The notes under the pieces are model-generated. The model searched no databases. It saw only the letters and a list, made by a program, of their open reading frames with translations, and had not been told where the DNA came from. Below, in pieces: positions 11,012-23,337 of a stretch of 64,000 nucleotides of DNA (its first letter is position 1; every line of letters begins with the position of its first letter). The DNA comes from Exophiala sp. HKRS030 (Eukaryota > Ascomycota > Eurotiomycetes > Chaetothyriales > Herpotrichiellaceae): NCBI GenBank assembly GCA_023897205.1, contig JAHWDD010000003.1, forward strand, positions 1,429,665 through 1,493,664, in the 5' to 3' direction. A program made the position numbers and the translations under genes.

Positions 11012-12248
11012 TCAGTTTCGAGGAGGTTGTTTCAGAATCTCCCCAGCTGGAGCAGGCATCATGGCGCCCTCTGGAGCAGCATTCTTCTTCTTGAACTCAT
11101 CACACATTTGCTCCATCGTTACCCACTCGACGCCCTCGTGCTTGTTGATGTGTTCAATTATCCTGCATTGAAGTTCAGCATTGGCTCCTAGACTGTGATA
11201 TCCGAAAATGGAACGTACCTTTCATGCATAAGGACCACATGGGGTCGACCGGAGACGTCGGGGTGGATAGTCATCGGGAATACAAATTCGTCGAATTCAC
11301 GGTAGTAGTAATCGAAGTGATCCTACCGGCCAATAAATATACGCGAACCGTCAATCGTCGTGACAGGGATGGGCACAATCTAGGCCTCCCTGGAAGAAGA
11401 GAACATACCTTCCAAATATCCTCAATGTCGCGGGGATTAACCCACCCATGGCTATTGGCCGAATTCTTCATCTGTAAGGGGCCCCCCAAGGCGGTCAGAA
11501 AATTCAAGCATGCTAGAGCCAGGAAGCGGATAGCCCTGCTAGAAGGATGGAAAAAGACATACAAACATCATTGGTGGTAGGTCATCAATGTACCATGATC
11601 CGGGGATCTCGACCAGTCCCGTCATTTTACCTTTGATGAGGGGCTTCATCCACTCGACTGCCTTCTTGGAGTAGTCGATTTTGGTCCACGTGTCGCCCGT
11701 CCGGAGCCAGTACATCTGGCAGTCCTCGTGGCCCATACTGTGGTCGTACTCGATGCCGTAGCTCAACAAGAGCTCCGTCCCAGCCTCGCTGACCTCCCAC
11801 CACGGCGCCACACTACCTCGTGGAGGCTTGCCGCAGAAGTCGGTGAGGAGGCGGAAAGTCTTGTCCAGGACGTCTTGCTGCTGCTCAAAAGTCATGTCGC
11901 TAGGGTTCTCGTGCGAGTAGCCGTGCAGACCAATCTCGTGGCCCGCGTCGCGCACCATGGCGCATTCCTCGGGAAAGGTCTCGAGCGAATGACCCGGGAT
12001 GAACCACGTCGCTTTGATCTTGTACTTGTCGAAAAGCTTAAGGAGACGTCTTGTGCCATGGGTGCCGGCAAACAAACCTGTCGGAGTGCACCATCAGTAC
12101 ATGCTCATTCGTGTACATGGCTGAAAGATGTTGACAATTCACCTCTGCTGATGTCACTGGTAGAGTCTTCTCCGCCATATGAACCAAGCCAGCCAGCGAC
12201 GGCATCAATGTCAACGCCGTAGCCGACGAGAACACGCTTCTTGCCCAT
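11012..12248 (-). CDS. hxnM: NodB-fold (polysaccharide deacetylase/PuuE-like) hydrolase, probable cyclic-imide hydrolase HxnM
   Basis: Five exons (12143-12248, 11563-12077, 11409-11471, 11219-11322, 11012-11162) give 312 residues. The NodB metal site is visible: 'YGVDIDAV' (Asp13/Asp15) and 'GLHGYSHE' (His87, His91). Later blocks are 'GSVAPWWE', 'DHSMGHEDC', '[16 protein letters not shown]', 'NPRDIEDIW' and '[12 protein letters not shown]'. There is no signal peptide, so a cell-wall chitin deacetylase is unlikely; this subfamily includes cytosolic PuuE-type allantoinases and cyclic-imide hydrolases. In A. nidulans HxnM opens 3-hydroxypiperidine-2,6-dione to alpha-hydroxyglutaramate (recalled from the literature). 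It is divergent from hxnW. Automated annotation would probably call it chitin or peptidoglycan deacetylase. Confidence 0.85.
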
Positions 12249-12987
12249 TTTTCTCTTCGGCGGTGTCGAATGGTGGTTCTTGTTCTGGAACAAATCGTTA
12301 CTGCTTGTCAAAGCAAAGTCGATGATCCGTCTGACGTATGATGACTTTCAAGTATAACCGATATGCCTGTTTTGCTGAAGCTGGCGACGAGCACTGAAAC
12401 CTCACCTCAACGATAAGAAAGCCCCGGAAGCGACTGATGTCCGATTGACGCGCCTCATTGGTGGGATTTTTATTAGCCAACTGGTTACACATTGCGGGCG
12501 GAAAGTGGACGGTCAATTGCATTCGTCAGATAAGAAGCCCGCCGTTGACATGGGCTTGAAGCACAGGAATGTCGTTGGAGTGGGTATCGAGTGACAAATG
12601 GATTGGGAGCAATTAGGAAGGTCAACGGATTTGGGCGCCACCATGTTTTCAACTGACACTCGGCATCGCATGAAATCAATCACATAATCATCATCCTTGG
12701 TGAATGTTGGAGTGACACCTACGGGGTAAGTGATCCAGGTGTTTAGCGGCTGGCTAATGCCGTACGAAGGCCCCGTAGTTCCCCCTACTAGACATCGGGT
12801 ACGTTCCTCTCAAGAATGGGGACTCGACGACACGTCCAGTCCTGAGCATCGAAAATGAGTGTTTTGTGAGAGGCTTCTTTGGAATAATCCTAGGATCTAC
12901 TACGTATCTTCGACATTTTCGTACCATCTGTTAACACCGTGCACAACAACGAGACCCCTGGGAGACAGCCTTGCACGTGATTCCAAA
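12249..12987. promoter_or_regulatory. divergent hxnM/hxnW intergenic region
   Basis: This 739-bp region has start codons facing outward on both sides. Candidate GATA-factor sites (HGATAR) are CGATAAG at 12411-12417 and AGATAAG at 12528-12534, as expected for nitrogen-source genes under AreA-type control. GTACGA, shared with the other cluster promoters, is at 12762-12767. No gene is seen. Confidence 0.5.
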
Positions 12988-14010
12988 ATGAGCAGAGTAA
13001 GCCCCCATGTACAACCCCCCCTGGAATCCCTAGTCATTTTGAGCTCACACTACGCCTAGTTCTCCTTGAAAGGCCGCACAGCGCTTGTAACTGGTGGTGC
13101 ACGAGGCTGTGGTCTTGCATTCGCCGAAGGTCTGGCGGAAGCCGGTGCAGATGTCGCCATCTTCGACGTGATCGACCCTGTCGAAGGCTTCTTCGAGATT
13201 GAGAAGACTTTTGGCGTCAAGACCAAGCACTACAAGTCAGTGATATCCATGATGAAAATGATGATGATGATGCTGTAAATCTTCGACGAGAAAAATTTAC
13301 TGACAGAAGGATAGGGTCGATGTCAGCAGTATTGAAAGCCTTGAAAAGGGTTTCGCCGCATTCAAGGCCGACTTTGGTGGCAAGTTGGACATTTGCGTGC
13401 CTTGTGCCGGTATCAATAAGAATCTAGCGTTCTTGGAGACTTCTTTTGAGCAACACCATCAGCTATTGAGTGTCAATGTCATGGGTGTCTACCACACGGC
13501 ACAGATGGCCGCTAAGCAAATGATTGAGAACAAGACGAAATGTGGCAGCATCATCATGGTCGCCAGTATAGCCAGCTACATGGCCATCCGGAGCCAGATG
13601 AGTAGTGCCTATTGTGGTACCAAAGGTGCTGTGAGAGCCATGTGTCCAGCCATTGCAGCTGAAATGGTTCCATATGTGAGTTTGAGACATTCACTATCCG
13701 TCGTATCGAAGAAGGGCTGACAAGTTTGCAAAAGGGTATCAGAGTCAACACGATATCTCCCGGCTACGTAAAGACGGAAATGACTGCTCCGGTATGTCGA
13801 TGGGAGACCTAATGCCGAACCGAGCTTTGGACAAACTAACAAGCAATCTAGTTTCCTCATTTATTGGAGAGTTGGAAGGATGAGATCATGAATAGAAGAG
13901 TCGCACAACCTGATGATATCAGAGGTGCTTGCGTGTTTTTGGCCAGTGACGCTAGCTTGTACATGACAGGTCAGGATGTATGTGTCGATGGTGGTGTTAC
14001 CAAATGGTAG
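12988..14010 (+). CDS. hxnW: short-chain dehydrogenase/reductase, probable HxnW
   Basis: Five exons (12988-12996, 13060-13235, 13315-13675, 13735-13791, 13852-14010) give 253 residues; the first exon encodes only Met-Ser-Arg. Classical SDR features are present: cofactor motif TGGARGCG (14-21), 'CAGINK' (the NAG position), catalytic Ser at about 149, Tyr161 and Lys165 in 'SSAYCGTKG', and '[11 protein letters not shown]'-type sequence after the active site. Asp in 'AIFDVID' suggests NAD(H) preference. In the hxn pathway HxnW is thought to oxidise a dihydroxypiperidinone to the cyclic imide that HxnM then opens; its position beside hxnM fits. A (GATGAT)n tract lies in the second intron. Confidence 0.88.
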
Positions 14011-14080
14011 ATGAATCATGGATCAATTGTAGGCAATGAAACCATCATATTGAGACAGGAAAAGGCACACGGCTTCTTAT

Positions 14081-15927
14081 TCAAGTCTTCACGAGCTTGT
14101 CTATCACAGCTGCAACACCTAGGACTTTCTCTTCTTCGAACCGACGACCCACTATTTGCAAACCGATGGGATGACCATCCATCGTCTCGGGATCATAAAG
14201 CTTCCAGTTCCACGCGTCGTACTCATTCCGAGGCTCATAGCCGGGTACCGATGGATCTTGAGACGCCTCGACGTGTCCCGCTGGGAATGACAACGCGGGA
14301 TAATCCAAGAAATTCCACACCTTCGTGTAGCCCACCCATTTGCACGTCCGGTGTGGTACCGCTGGGTGAGGCATGGTGGGCATGAGGACGACGTCAACGG
14401 GGCGGTCTGATCCAGGCGCAGTTGCTGTACTCCACTTGTCGTTGTAAGCTTGCTGTGCAGCAAGTTTCCGTTTGTTCAACTGCCAGTAATCGTAAACCGA
14501 GATGGCTTGGCCTCGATTGATCAAAGCCTCGACGTGAGGGATGAAAGGCTCCCCACCAGCCTGAACATCTCTACGGATGTCTTCACCTCCATCCGCTGTG
14601 TAGAAGAGGTCCTGAGAGTAGAGGTGAGAAGCAATAGACAAAGGGGGCGCATGGCGCTCACGTACCATAATCTCAATGCATTCCTTGTGACCAGCGCAAT
14701 TCCATTGTACAAGCTCGTGACCTGCAGCTTTCAACTTGGTCTCAACCTCCTTCAAGACTCGCTCGATGGGAGGATGAACCTTCACTACACCGTCGTCGAC
14801 TAGCACGCCGATGGTCAGGGGCCTTGTTTGAACCTCTTCGTAGAGATCCTTCCTCCACGGAATAGGTGTCACCTTGGGATCGAGTATCCAAGGTTTGGCA
14901 TCAATGGCACATTGCATGACGGTCACTAGGGATGACAGACTTCTAGTCATGGGGCCTATGGATGAGGGTACATGTTCTTGTCCCTCTGTCGATACCGGTA
15001 CACCCATATATGGAAGTCTAGAGCTCTGGCAGTTGTCAGAAAAAAATTATTCCGACGGCTGTGGGTAGTCCCATTGCTTACCGTAGGCTTCAGACCCCAT
15101 AAACCATTCATATGCGATGGGATACGGATGGAACCACCGATATCTGTACCCCAGCCTATCATTGATGCATGAAGGGCGAGCAGGACCCCTTCACCTCCAG
15201 TCGATCCTCCCGGGGTGAAAGCAGGATTACGGGGGTTAGTCGTCAGTCCCCATAGTGGACTCTCGGTTTCACACCACTATAAAAGTTAGTAAAATCTTCC
15301 ACGGAGTGTCCAGTACGCACCATTATACTCTGGGGAAGATTCGTCTTTGCTAAAATGATTGCGCCCAAGGATCTAAGGATCTGAACAATTGCAGCATCCT
15401 TCGAGGCTGGCTTAAAGGCTCTCCCAACATAACCTAGCGTTGAATCCGCCCCTTTGACATCAAATTGGTCTTTGAGTGTGACAGGTACACCATGTAAAGG
15501 ACCTATCAGACCACCGTGTTGTCGATAATAGTCGTCAAGTTTACTGGCCTCTACAAGTGCATCTCCGAAGAACACTTCGGTCAAGCAATTGTTCTGTCCG
15601 AGAGTCAGTGAGGCTCAAGATCGACATATCCAAAATCCAATGACCTTTTGATGTACTTCCGCTATTCTAAGTCAAGAGTGTCAGCGTGCGCAGCTCACGA
15701 TGGAAGGGTTCGTGACTTCACCACCTTCGGATATAGTTGGCCGTCACATCGTGCGCAGTGATTTTCCCCGTTGCCAGTAACGCTGTCAGCTCATCGACAT
15801 TATCGATATTCAAGACCGTATCCGCAACAGCGCGCTCTCCATTAATGGTGGTCAAGTATGGTTCGACCAGTTTTTCTCGAATTTCGCGCTTCTCCTTCAC
15901 CACCTCTTGCCACGGCCTGGACAACAT
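14081..15927 (-). CDS. hxnN: amidase-signature enzyme, probable alpha-hydroxyglutaramate amidase HxnN
   Basis: Five exons (15725-15927, 15645-15666, 15321-15593, 15082-15276, 14081-15025) give 545 residues, typical of fungal acetamidase-like enzymes. The catalytic triad is visible: Lys116 in 'TLKDQFD', Ser191 in 'PGGSTGGEG' and Ser215 in 'GTDIGGSIRIPS'. The second exon is only 22 nt, and its upstream donor (GTGGTG) is weak, yet it restores the conserved 'IAEVHQKNNCLTE' stretch in frame. The 44-bp third intron has a perfect TACTAAC-like branch point. The enzyme should release ammonia from an amide; in the hxn route this is the step giving usable nitrogen from the ring-opened product. It is convergent with hxnW and divergent from hxnV. 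Confidence 0.88.
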
Positions 15928-16517
15928 CTCGGTGATTTCCGACGTAGAGAAGATGTGAGGCTACAGCAAGGGATACCTTCTCACGATATCCTGTTCACGC
16001 GTCGACACTGGCCACAGCCTCGTGATTCTTGCTGGCCTGCTGAATGTCAGACAACGTTCAATATGCCATACCCATAGCACTGAACAAGGCTGAGAGCAGG
16101 GTTGGTGGTATGATTGGTTCGTGGTGATGTCCGCCCTTATCGGTTACTTACTAATTGTCACTCTCGGCTTGATGCCCGATTCTTTTCCCCTCCATCCTCT
16201 CTCTCCGCTCCGAGTTGGTGGTGGTGGCTCGTACACATCTTGAGAAGAGTGGGGGGTGCAACAACGTCCAGAACCATTGTACGAGGTATAGCAATGCAAA
16301 GTCCCTGTCACCGATTAAGCAGTCAGTCCACCCCCGGCAGTATACTTAGGGGCTCATCGCATGTTCCAATCAGAGAGTCACCTGACGAGGCCGTCTCAAA
16401 CCCCCCTGGCAGCAGGCCCACGTTTGCAAGGCTCGCTCATAAACAGCCGATATCCGACGAAGATCAAACCCTTGACAACAGCTAATGAAGCGAACTCGTT
16501 CTCAAGTCTCGCCGACA
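15928..16517. promoter_or_regulatory. divergent hxnN/hxnV intergenic region
   Basis: 590 bp between two outward-facing starts. A candidate GATA site (CTTATCG, reverse CGATAAG) is at 16136-16142. GTACGA followed by GG is at 16279-16284. An in-frame upstream ATG for hxnV is at 16485. No other gene is seen. Confidence 0.5.
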
Positions 16518-18780
16518 ATGTCTCCCGGCGCAAACAATGAAGGCTTTGACGCCCACGTCAACGGTCACACCAATGGGATTGATGGCAATGTGGAAAACGC
16601 CGTCATTGTTGGTGCTGGTCCTGCCGGGTTGATGCTGGGGTAAGGACTTGAACCATCAGTCATTACTCGAATTACTTACAATGTGATAGGGCAAATTTGG
16701 CACGATATGGTATCAAGTCCAGGATCGTGGACGACAGGGACGATAAGACGTCGACTGGAAGAGCAGATGGGTTGCAGCCAAAGACCATCGAGACATTCAA
16801 GCAATTACGCTTAGCAGATCCCTTGTTGCAGAAGGGTGTCAAGATTTACGATATATGTTTCTGGGTGAGTAAATTTGAATTTTCTTTGTTCCAACACTTG
16901 CTCGAATTGGCGTTGAGTCTTTGGGGAGATGGAAATACTGTCTGCAATTCATTCATGGTTGTATCGCGCAGAAATGCTGATTGATCTGCCTTATCAGAGT
17001 TCATCAACTACAAAACCTCTCCACCGAACCAGAAGAGAAGTCCACTATCCTTCTGACCTTGATGTGAAAGATCCATTCATCCTCCTTGTGCATCAAGGAA
17101 TGGTCGAGGATATTTTCATCGAGGACATGAAGGAAAGGGGCATCGAAGTTACCCGAAGCTCACCTTTCCAACGTTACGTGGCAACTCAAGATCCTCAAGC
17201 GCCCATTGAAGCCATCTGCCAGGACAACAAGACTGGGTCGAGTCGATCATTCAAGACCAAGTACCTTGTTGGTTGTGACGGCGCCCACTCCAATGTTCGG
17301 AGAAGCATTGCAGGTGCACAAATGATTGGCGAGAGCAGCAACTCGAAATGGGGTGTGCTTGATGGTAGGTTCATGGCTAAATAGCAGACTCTCGATGGGC
17401 GAGTTACTGATCAACTCGATAGGTGTCATCGAGACCGACTTCCCAGACTTGTGGAGCAAGGTCGTAATCCACTCAGAAACTGAAGGGACCGTTCTTTGCA
17501 TTCCACGAGAACGAAACATGACGAGGCTGTACATTGAGCTTGACCGTAATTTACAAGACAGTGTTCCCACTGAAGCGACCCAAGACTTTGTCATGAATCA
17601 AGCTCGAAAGATTCTGGCACCTTTCTCAGTGGAGTGGACCAGTGTTGGTAAGTTACCAATAGTTCCGACAAATCAACAAGTAAAGCACTAACCATGCCCC
17701 AATAGAATGGTTCAGTGTCTACAAAGTCGGACAGCGGGTAGCTAGCACGTTCTCGGCGGAGAACGACAGAGTCTTTATCACTGGTGATGTGAGAACTTCT
17801 CCCCTCTTTCCCCTTTTATCTCCTGGCTGGACCGACCGAGCAAGGGGGTTTTTTAACACGCTATTGTCTAGGCCGGTCACACTCATTCCCCCAAAGCCGC
17901 TCAAGGTATGAACACGTCGATGCACGACACCTTCAACCTCGGATGGAAACTTAACCTCGCCATTCGCGGCCTTGCCACCCCGGACCTTTTGTCCACGTAC
18001 CAGCACGAACGACGCAAGATCGCCCAAGACCTGATCAACTTCGACTTTGAACACGCCGCCGCCTTTGCCGATGGCGACTCCAAGGCTCTGGCGGACAACT
18101 TTGCTACCAACGTCGGCTTCATCTCCGGAGTCGGCGTCAAGTACGGAGCCAACGTGCTCAATTACCCGGAGAAGCTGCCCCGTGGGGTTCTTCGCGCGGG
18201 TGAACTCATGGCTCCCGCCCAAGTGACTCGCTATATCGACGCCAACCCCGTCGACGTCCAACTCGACATCCCCATGCTGGGCCAATTCCGTGTGTACTTT
18301 TTCGTCCCCGACGTTCACACGGCCAAGACGTTCTTGGATTCCGTATGTTGCTACGTCTCCTCGACCAATTCTGTTCTCGGTCGCGCGACAGCTGCAGCTG
18401 CCAAGTCTCATGCGCAGCTCAACCTCCCCCCGGTCGAGTCGGACAACTTCATCCAACCCGGGCGCTACACGGCGACGTCGCACCTTTTCACATTCGCCAC
18501 GGTGACGGGGATGCAAAAGTCGAGTGTCGAGATTGCGGACTTGCCTCCCCTCTTGCAGAAGAGCAGGTGGACGTTCTACATGGACGATCTGAAGGATCAA
18601 AAGACTGGAAAATCGTGCACCGAAAAGTGGCTCGGTCCCGTCGCGGCAGATGAGATTGCAATCGTCAACATCAGACCTGATGGCTATGTGGGCAGTGTTG
18701 GACGCTTCAACGGTAATGGTGATGGTGCGGATGCTTCAGAATGGCTAGACGCGTATTATGGTGGATTCTTAAGGGCATGA
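16518..18780 (+). CDS. hxnV: phenol 2-monooxygenase-type FAD hydroxylase, probable HxnV
   Basis: Six exons (16518-16639, 16690-16864, 16998-17364, 17423-17647, 17706-17788, 17872-18780) give 626 residues. Motifs in order: GAGPAG (32-37), '[12 protein letters not shown]', the DG-type motif '[10 protein letters not shown]', then GD at about 323-324 in '[17 protein letters not shown]'. A C-terminal thioredoxin-like domain of about 170 residues is typical of phenol hydroxylases (PHOX). The enzyme should use NADPH, FAD and O2; in the hxn route HxnV is assigned a ring hydroxylation after the reductase HxnT (recalled, not visible here). An in-frame ATG at 16485 would add 11 residues; 16518 is preferred because it has A at -3. 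Confidence 0.87.
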
Positions 18781-19026
18781 TGATGTCTTTATATAGATTC
18801 TATCTCTTAGAATTCTGTTTATGAAGATGATAAATATGGGGATCTCATGGCAATGTTAGACATCATGTGCATTAGTGGCGTCGTTGAAGATTTTTATATG
18901 AGCAACGAAGACCCCAAAAAATCCTTTAAGCCTTCGATGGGATAGTTTTCTTCGGACGTTCGTTGGTTGTCAAGAACATTTGAATTACTAAACTATAGAC
19001 GGGAATTATCCAGTGACTACTCCGGA

Positions 19027-20194
19027 TCATACTGCTATCGCAGTTGGCCCCGACGAGACCGTTGCGGTGGCCGGCGTTGTCGTCTTTTTGAACGCCTCGG
19101 CAGCACCATAACTCTTCTTGTAACTTCCACCCACGATGCCTTCGACAGAGTCGGGAGGATATTTGGCCGGCTCTCCCTCCTTGCGACAGTTGGGGAGGCA
19201 CTCGATCTTATAATCCGGGTTGCCGCTGTAGAAAAAGGGGATCGAGTACCGCTCTTTACCACTCTTGTTGATGACACGGTGGGTGTTGCTCACGTAGAGG
19301 TCGTTGGACCACCTCTGGAACATGTCTCCGAGGTTAACCACGTACGCACCCTTGACTGGGACGACATCGAGCCATTCGTTGGTGCTCTTTTCGTAGACCT
19401 GAAGGCCATCCACCTCGTCCTGCATGAGCAACGTGACGGACCCGAAATCCGTGTGCGCGCCGATACCTCGAGAAATCTTCTCGTCAGAGTCCGGCGGCTG
19501 AGGCGGGTAGTGAAGGAACCTCAACGTCGCGACGGCGTCGGTGGTGAAGTCCTTGAAGAATCGGGGGTCGAGGTCGAGCGTCTGCGCGATGACCACGAGA
19601 ACGTCCCGAGCGAGGGCGTGCATGGCGTTGTAGTAAGACATGCAAGTCGACTTGAACTCGTCGACGTCCTCCATCGTCTCGGGCCAAAAGTTAGGACCGC
19701 TGTTGAGTCGCTTGTGGATGAAGTAAGGGTGGTCCGTAGGGATCTCTTCCCCAATGTAGAAACCCTCCTTGAGGTCCGGGGCAGTACCGGCCTCGAGAAT
19801 CTGAGATCCTATCTTTTCGTACCCTCTGTTCCACGTGTTTTTCTCTGAAAAGACAAGAGATCAATCGACAATGTTCAAACCAGGCAAGAGTGGTGATTGT
19901 TTTTTACCTTTTAGCACGAGCTCCTTTTCCGCTTGAGGCATTGAAAAGAATCTCTTTACACATTTGAGAACTCCTTCTTGAAGTTCGGTGGGAACATTGT
20001 GGCCGACAATCTGGAAGAAGCCATTGTGGAGGCAACACTTTCTGACTTGAGCAATCAATTTTGCTTTGGCCTCTTCATCTTTGCCGTAGAAGGCTTTAGC
20101 TTCCAAGTTAGTAACCCTGAGGTATCATGGGAGAAATTGAGTACATTGACTTACGCGAAAAATCCAGGATAGGGGGTGCCTCGGCGATGGTCAT
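19027..20194 (-). CDS. hxnY: 2-oxoglutarate/Fe(II)-dependent dioxygenase, probable HxnY
   Basis: Three exons (20155-20194, 19908-20099, 19027-19844) give 349 residues. The first intron (55 bp) has a GTAAGT donor, a perfect CTAAC branch point and an unusual AAG acceptor, joining 'ILDFS' to 'PKAFYG'. Iron ligands are His208 and Asp210 ('GAHTDFGSVTLL') and His266 ('SNTHRV'); Arg276 and Ser278 ('RYSIPFF') bind 2-oxoglutarate. The N-terminal DIOX_N block 'HNGFFQIVGHNVP' is present. The fold is that of isopenicillin-N-synthase-like and gibberellin-type oxygenases. HxnY belongs to the hxn cluster in A. nidulans; its exact step is less clear to me than those of the other members. Confidence 0.87.
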
Positions 20195-21389
20195 TTTGCT
20201 ATTGTGCCTGGTGAGTCGATGTGATACTGTTGTTTCTGGTTCAGAGGACTGTTTGAACAAAGGGATCGGTTTGATACAAGTCTTGATAGTTGTATTCAAT
20301 ATCTTGATATTGAACTTTGGTGCTTCTCATAGAGTGGGTACGGTAGGTATGCTGTTGTACGATTCGTACTCGTTGTGTTGTCTCGAACAGTCACCTCATG
20401 TCCCTTGCAGCCTTACTGTCACAATACCACTTGTTCTAGATTATCTGGCTGGAGAACACAACACAGGCTGACAACGTCTCGCCACCAGTATCTCCTAGTC
20501 CTCTTCGTGGTCGAAGAGATCCGAGGTTTGGACGAGTTACAAACAATCCCCCATTCTAGCCTGGCACAAAAGCGAGCTGGGCCGCTGTCAAGGTTCCACA
20601 GACCCCCCAGACCCTAGACCTGATGGTACCCGAAGCTAAGATGCCGGTAACCTTCTCCGACCTTTCGAGATATCGTTCTAGGCTCGAAATTGCAAGGGTT
20701 TCTCCCGGCGTGTCTGACTGTTCCAGTGACCAGGTGGAAAGAACTCAAGGGTGGGGGAAGTGTGGTTCTGCTTCCGCCAAATAGGTCTCTACGTTCTTAT
20801 CAACGATCTGCAGTGATTCTAGGTGCCCCAGAGACGGACGTGGCATCATTGCATGGAGTCCGTCCAAACTCGTCCCCATTTTGGATGACCAGTATTCTCT
20901 GTCATGTGTCACATTACTCAACGTTATGCCTCCTAACTCACTTTAACCTGACATGTATCGGCTCGCTTGTTAAGCCCATAGACCAATATTGGGCCTGCTA
21001 CAACGGATATATCCAATTATCTACTACGATTGCTCAAGATCCTTGACAATTGCCCCACTGATATCTCGTCTCGTGGCTTGTCTATCTTTGCTAACAGGCA
21101 ACGGCGTGATAATTGGCCATCCTCCATCGGGGACCATGCGAAGAATGGAGTTGATACACTGAGCACGAGAGGCGACTACAGAACTCCAGGCCTAATTTGG
21201 ATAGCTAACTAGGTATTAACTGAGGATATGTTATAGCTGGTCAATGGTGCCAATACTTGTCTCCCGCGTGCTCTCCAGGGATATAAGTCGAAATCCTTCT
21301 GGTTCATTTCTCGTTTCCCTGGTCAAGTACTCTATCAATCGTCTTTACACAAACCCTCCACACAAAGCGCTCTTAGAATCTTCACTGCA
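20195..21389. promoter_or_regulatory. divergent hxnY/hxnP intergenic region
   Basis: This is the largest shared promoter of the cluster, at 1.2 kb. GTACGA (20357-20362) and TCGTAC (20364-20369) form an imperfect inverted pair. A TGATAA (about 21107) and an inverted AGATAA (about 21016) are candidate GATA sites. Between 20450 and 21240 the sequence shows no coding signal and may contain decayed insert material, but no repeat ends were found. Confidence 0.45.
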
Positions 21390-23337
21390 ATGGAGAAGGA
21401 AGGCATCTCCGTGTCCGGGTCGGATCCCAATGTCGAGAGCGGCTCCTTTGCTCCTGTAATTGACAAGGCTGCGGAGAAATCATATGGTACGCTGTGTGTC
21501 ATGTTCATATGAAGGAGTTGTTGCTGACACAGCCATGATTCAGTTCGCAAGCTCGACTTTTATCTCTTGCCATTCTTGTCTATAATGTAAATCCCTCAAC
21601 CCAGTCTTGAGGTATAGTAAGTGCGTCGAAAGCAGCTGCTGATACTTCTTCTATAGGTATTTCTTCAACTCTGTCGAGTAAGTGAACCCTGAATCTCTGA
21701 ACCCTCATCAAACAACAACCATCACTGTGCACCATTTACGACAGTCGTTGACATTTTATATTCATACACAGTCGTTCAAACCTGGGTAATGCGAAAACAG
21801 ACGGTCTTGATAAAGATTTGAATTTCACCGGCAATGACTACTCCCTACTCATCTTGCTGTTCTACGTTCCATTCGGACTGTGCGATCTACCATTGAACCT
21901 TCTCACCAAGAGGTTTTCCGGCAAGGTTATGCTTCCATCACGTTAGTTCAATGATACATGTACCCTTTGATTAACCAAAGACTTACCAAGATTTGCAGTC
22001 ATGTTTGGCTGGGGATCTTTGTCCCTGATTCAATGCGCAGCCAAAAACTTTGGAGGCATGTTGGCTATTCGTCTTATTCTGGCGTATGTATATTGCTCTC
22101 TACACACTGGTCTCATGGTCATACTGATTTGTATGTCTTCTTGCTACAGCGTATTCGAGGCAGGGTTCTTCGCCGGTGTGGTCTTCTACATGACCCTCTT
22201 TTACACCAGAGGTGAACTTGGGTTTCGAATCGCCATCTTCTTTGGTAGTGCCTTGCTTGCGGCGGCGTTTAGCGGCTTGATCTCGTATGGTGTCTTCCAA
22301 ATCCGCCATGTCTCTGTCAAGGGTTGGATGTGGCTTTTTATCATCGAGGGAGCCATGACGGTCATCACGTCCGCCATCGCCTTCTTCTGGCTCCCGGCCC
22401 GTCCAGACAGCGCATGGTTCCTCAACGACGCAGAAAAGATTGCAGCGAGGAATCGTCATCTCCGGGATGCCTCGAAAACGGTCAACGCGGAGTTTGATCT
22501 CAAGGCGTGCTTTGCCACATGGAAGAACCCCAAGTTCGCCCTTTGGGTGATCATATCATTCACGTACCCGGTGGCGTTCGCGACCGTCAGCAATTTCCTA
22601 CCCCAAATCGTCCAGAGATTGGGCTACTCCGTGGTCAAGACCAACTTGTGGACCGTCGCACCCAATAGCGTCGGGTTCGTGGTTTTGCTGTGTGTTACAA
22701 AGTCCTCGGATTACTTTAGAGAACGAACGTACCACATCGTCTTCTCTTTGTCGCTGTCGCTGGTCGGCATGATCATATTGGCGGCCATTGACGTTCTTGA
22801 GAACAAGGGTGTCGCGTATTTCGCGTGCTTCTTGATGGCGTCCGGCGCCTACATCCCCAGCTGTCTGGTGCACTCGTGGCATAACAACAACAACCTCGAA
22901 GAGAACTCACGGGCTGCAACCACTGGCCTGCTCGTCGGTCTTGGTAACTTGGGAGGTATCATTTCAGCAGCGACGTTTAGGGTCGAATATGCACCTGGGT
23001 AAGTGACATGTCTTTGCTCCCTTGTGATCAGCACGAAGAGTTTTCTAACGCGAGACAAAAAAATAGCTACGTTCCAACGCTTATCGCCACTAGCTGCTGC
23101 AATGTGACTTGTATCGTTTTCAGTAAGTTATGACCCATTTCCCCAGTGTGATATTGCTATTCAGTAGTAAGCAAGAATACTAACCATGTCACAACAGCAC
23201 TCGCACTCGGCTTGTACATGAAAAGAGAAAATGCTAGACGTAACAAAGAACAAGGAGTCATCATGAAAGCTGAGGATGTCGATACTGACACACTTCAAGA
23301 TGGTGAAAAGTCTCCCAACTGGAGATATTTTACTTAG
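21390..23337 (+). CDS. hxnP: MFS carrier of the allantoate/nicotinate permease type, probable HxnP
   Basis: Eight exons (21390-21486, 21544-21586, 21657-21677, 21772-21941, 21999-22083, 22150-22998, 23067-23122, 23198-23337) encode 486 residues. Hydrophilic N-terminus, then 'RKLDFYLLPFLSIM' and 'NSVDRSNLGNAKTDGL', the hallmark start of Dal5/Tna1 anion:proton symporters. About 12 hydrophobic segments follow, with 'ARPDSAWFLNDAEK' in the central loop and a charged cytosolic tail. The family imports allantoate, ureidosuccinate, nicotinate and similar carboxylates. Position between hxnY and hxnR supports import of nicotinate or a hydroxynicotinate. The 66-bp intron at 22084-22149 is a multiple of three without stops, so its retention would add 22 residues. 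Confidence 0.87.

Noticed and set aside
17719..18600. long minus-strand frame opposite hxnV
   Set aside because: Antisense shadow of a strongly coding exon; no family features of its own.
18967..19848. long plus-strand frame opposite hxnY
   Set aside because: Antisense shadow of the 2OG-oxygenase exon; Arg/Val-rich composition comes from reverse reading.
20127..20180. hxnY first intron ending at CTCAG near 20116
   Set aside because: That acceptor either breaks the frame or needs a 34-nt intron; the AAG acceptor behind a perfect branch point keeps the frame.
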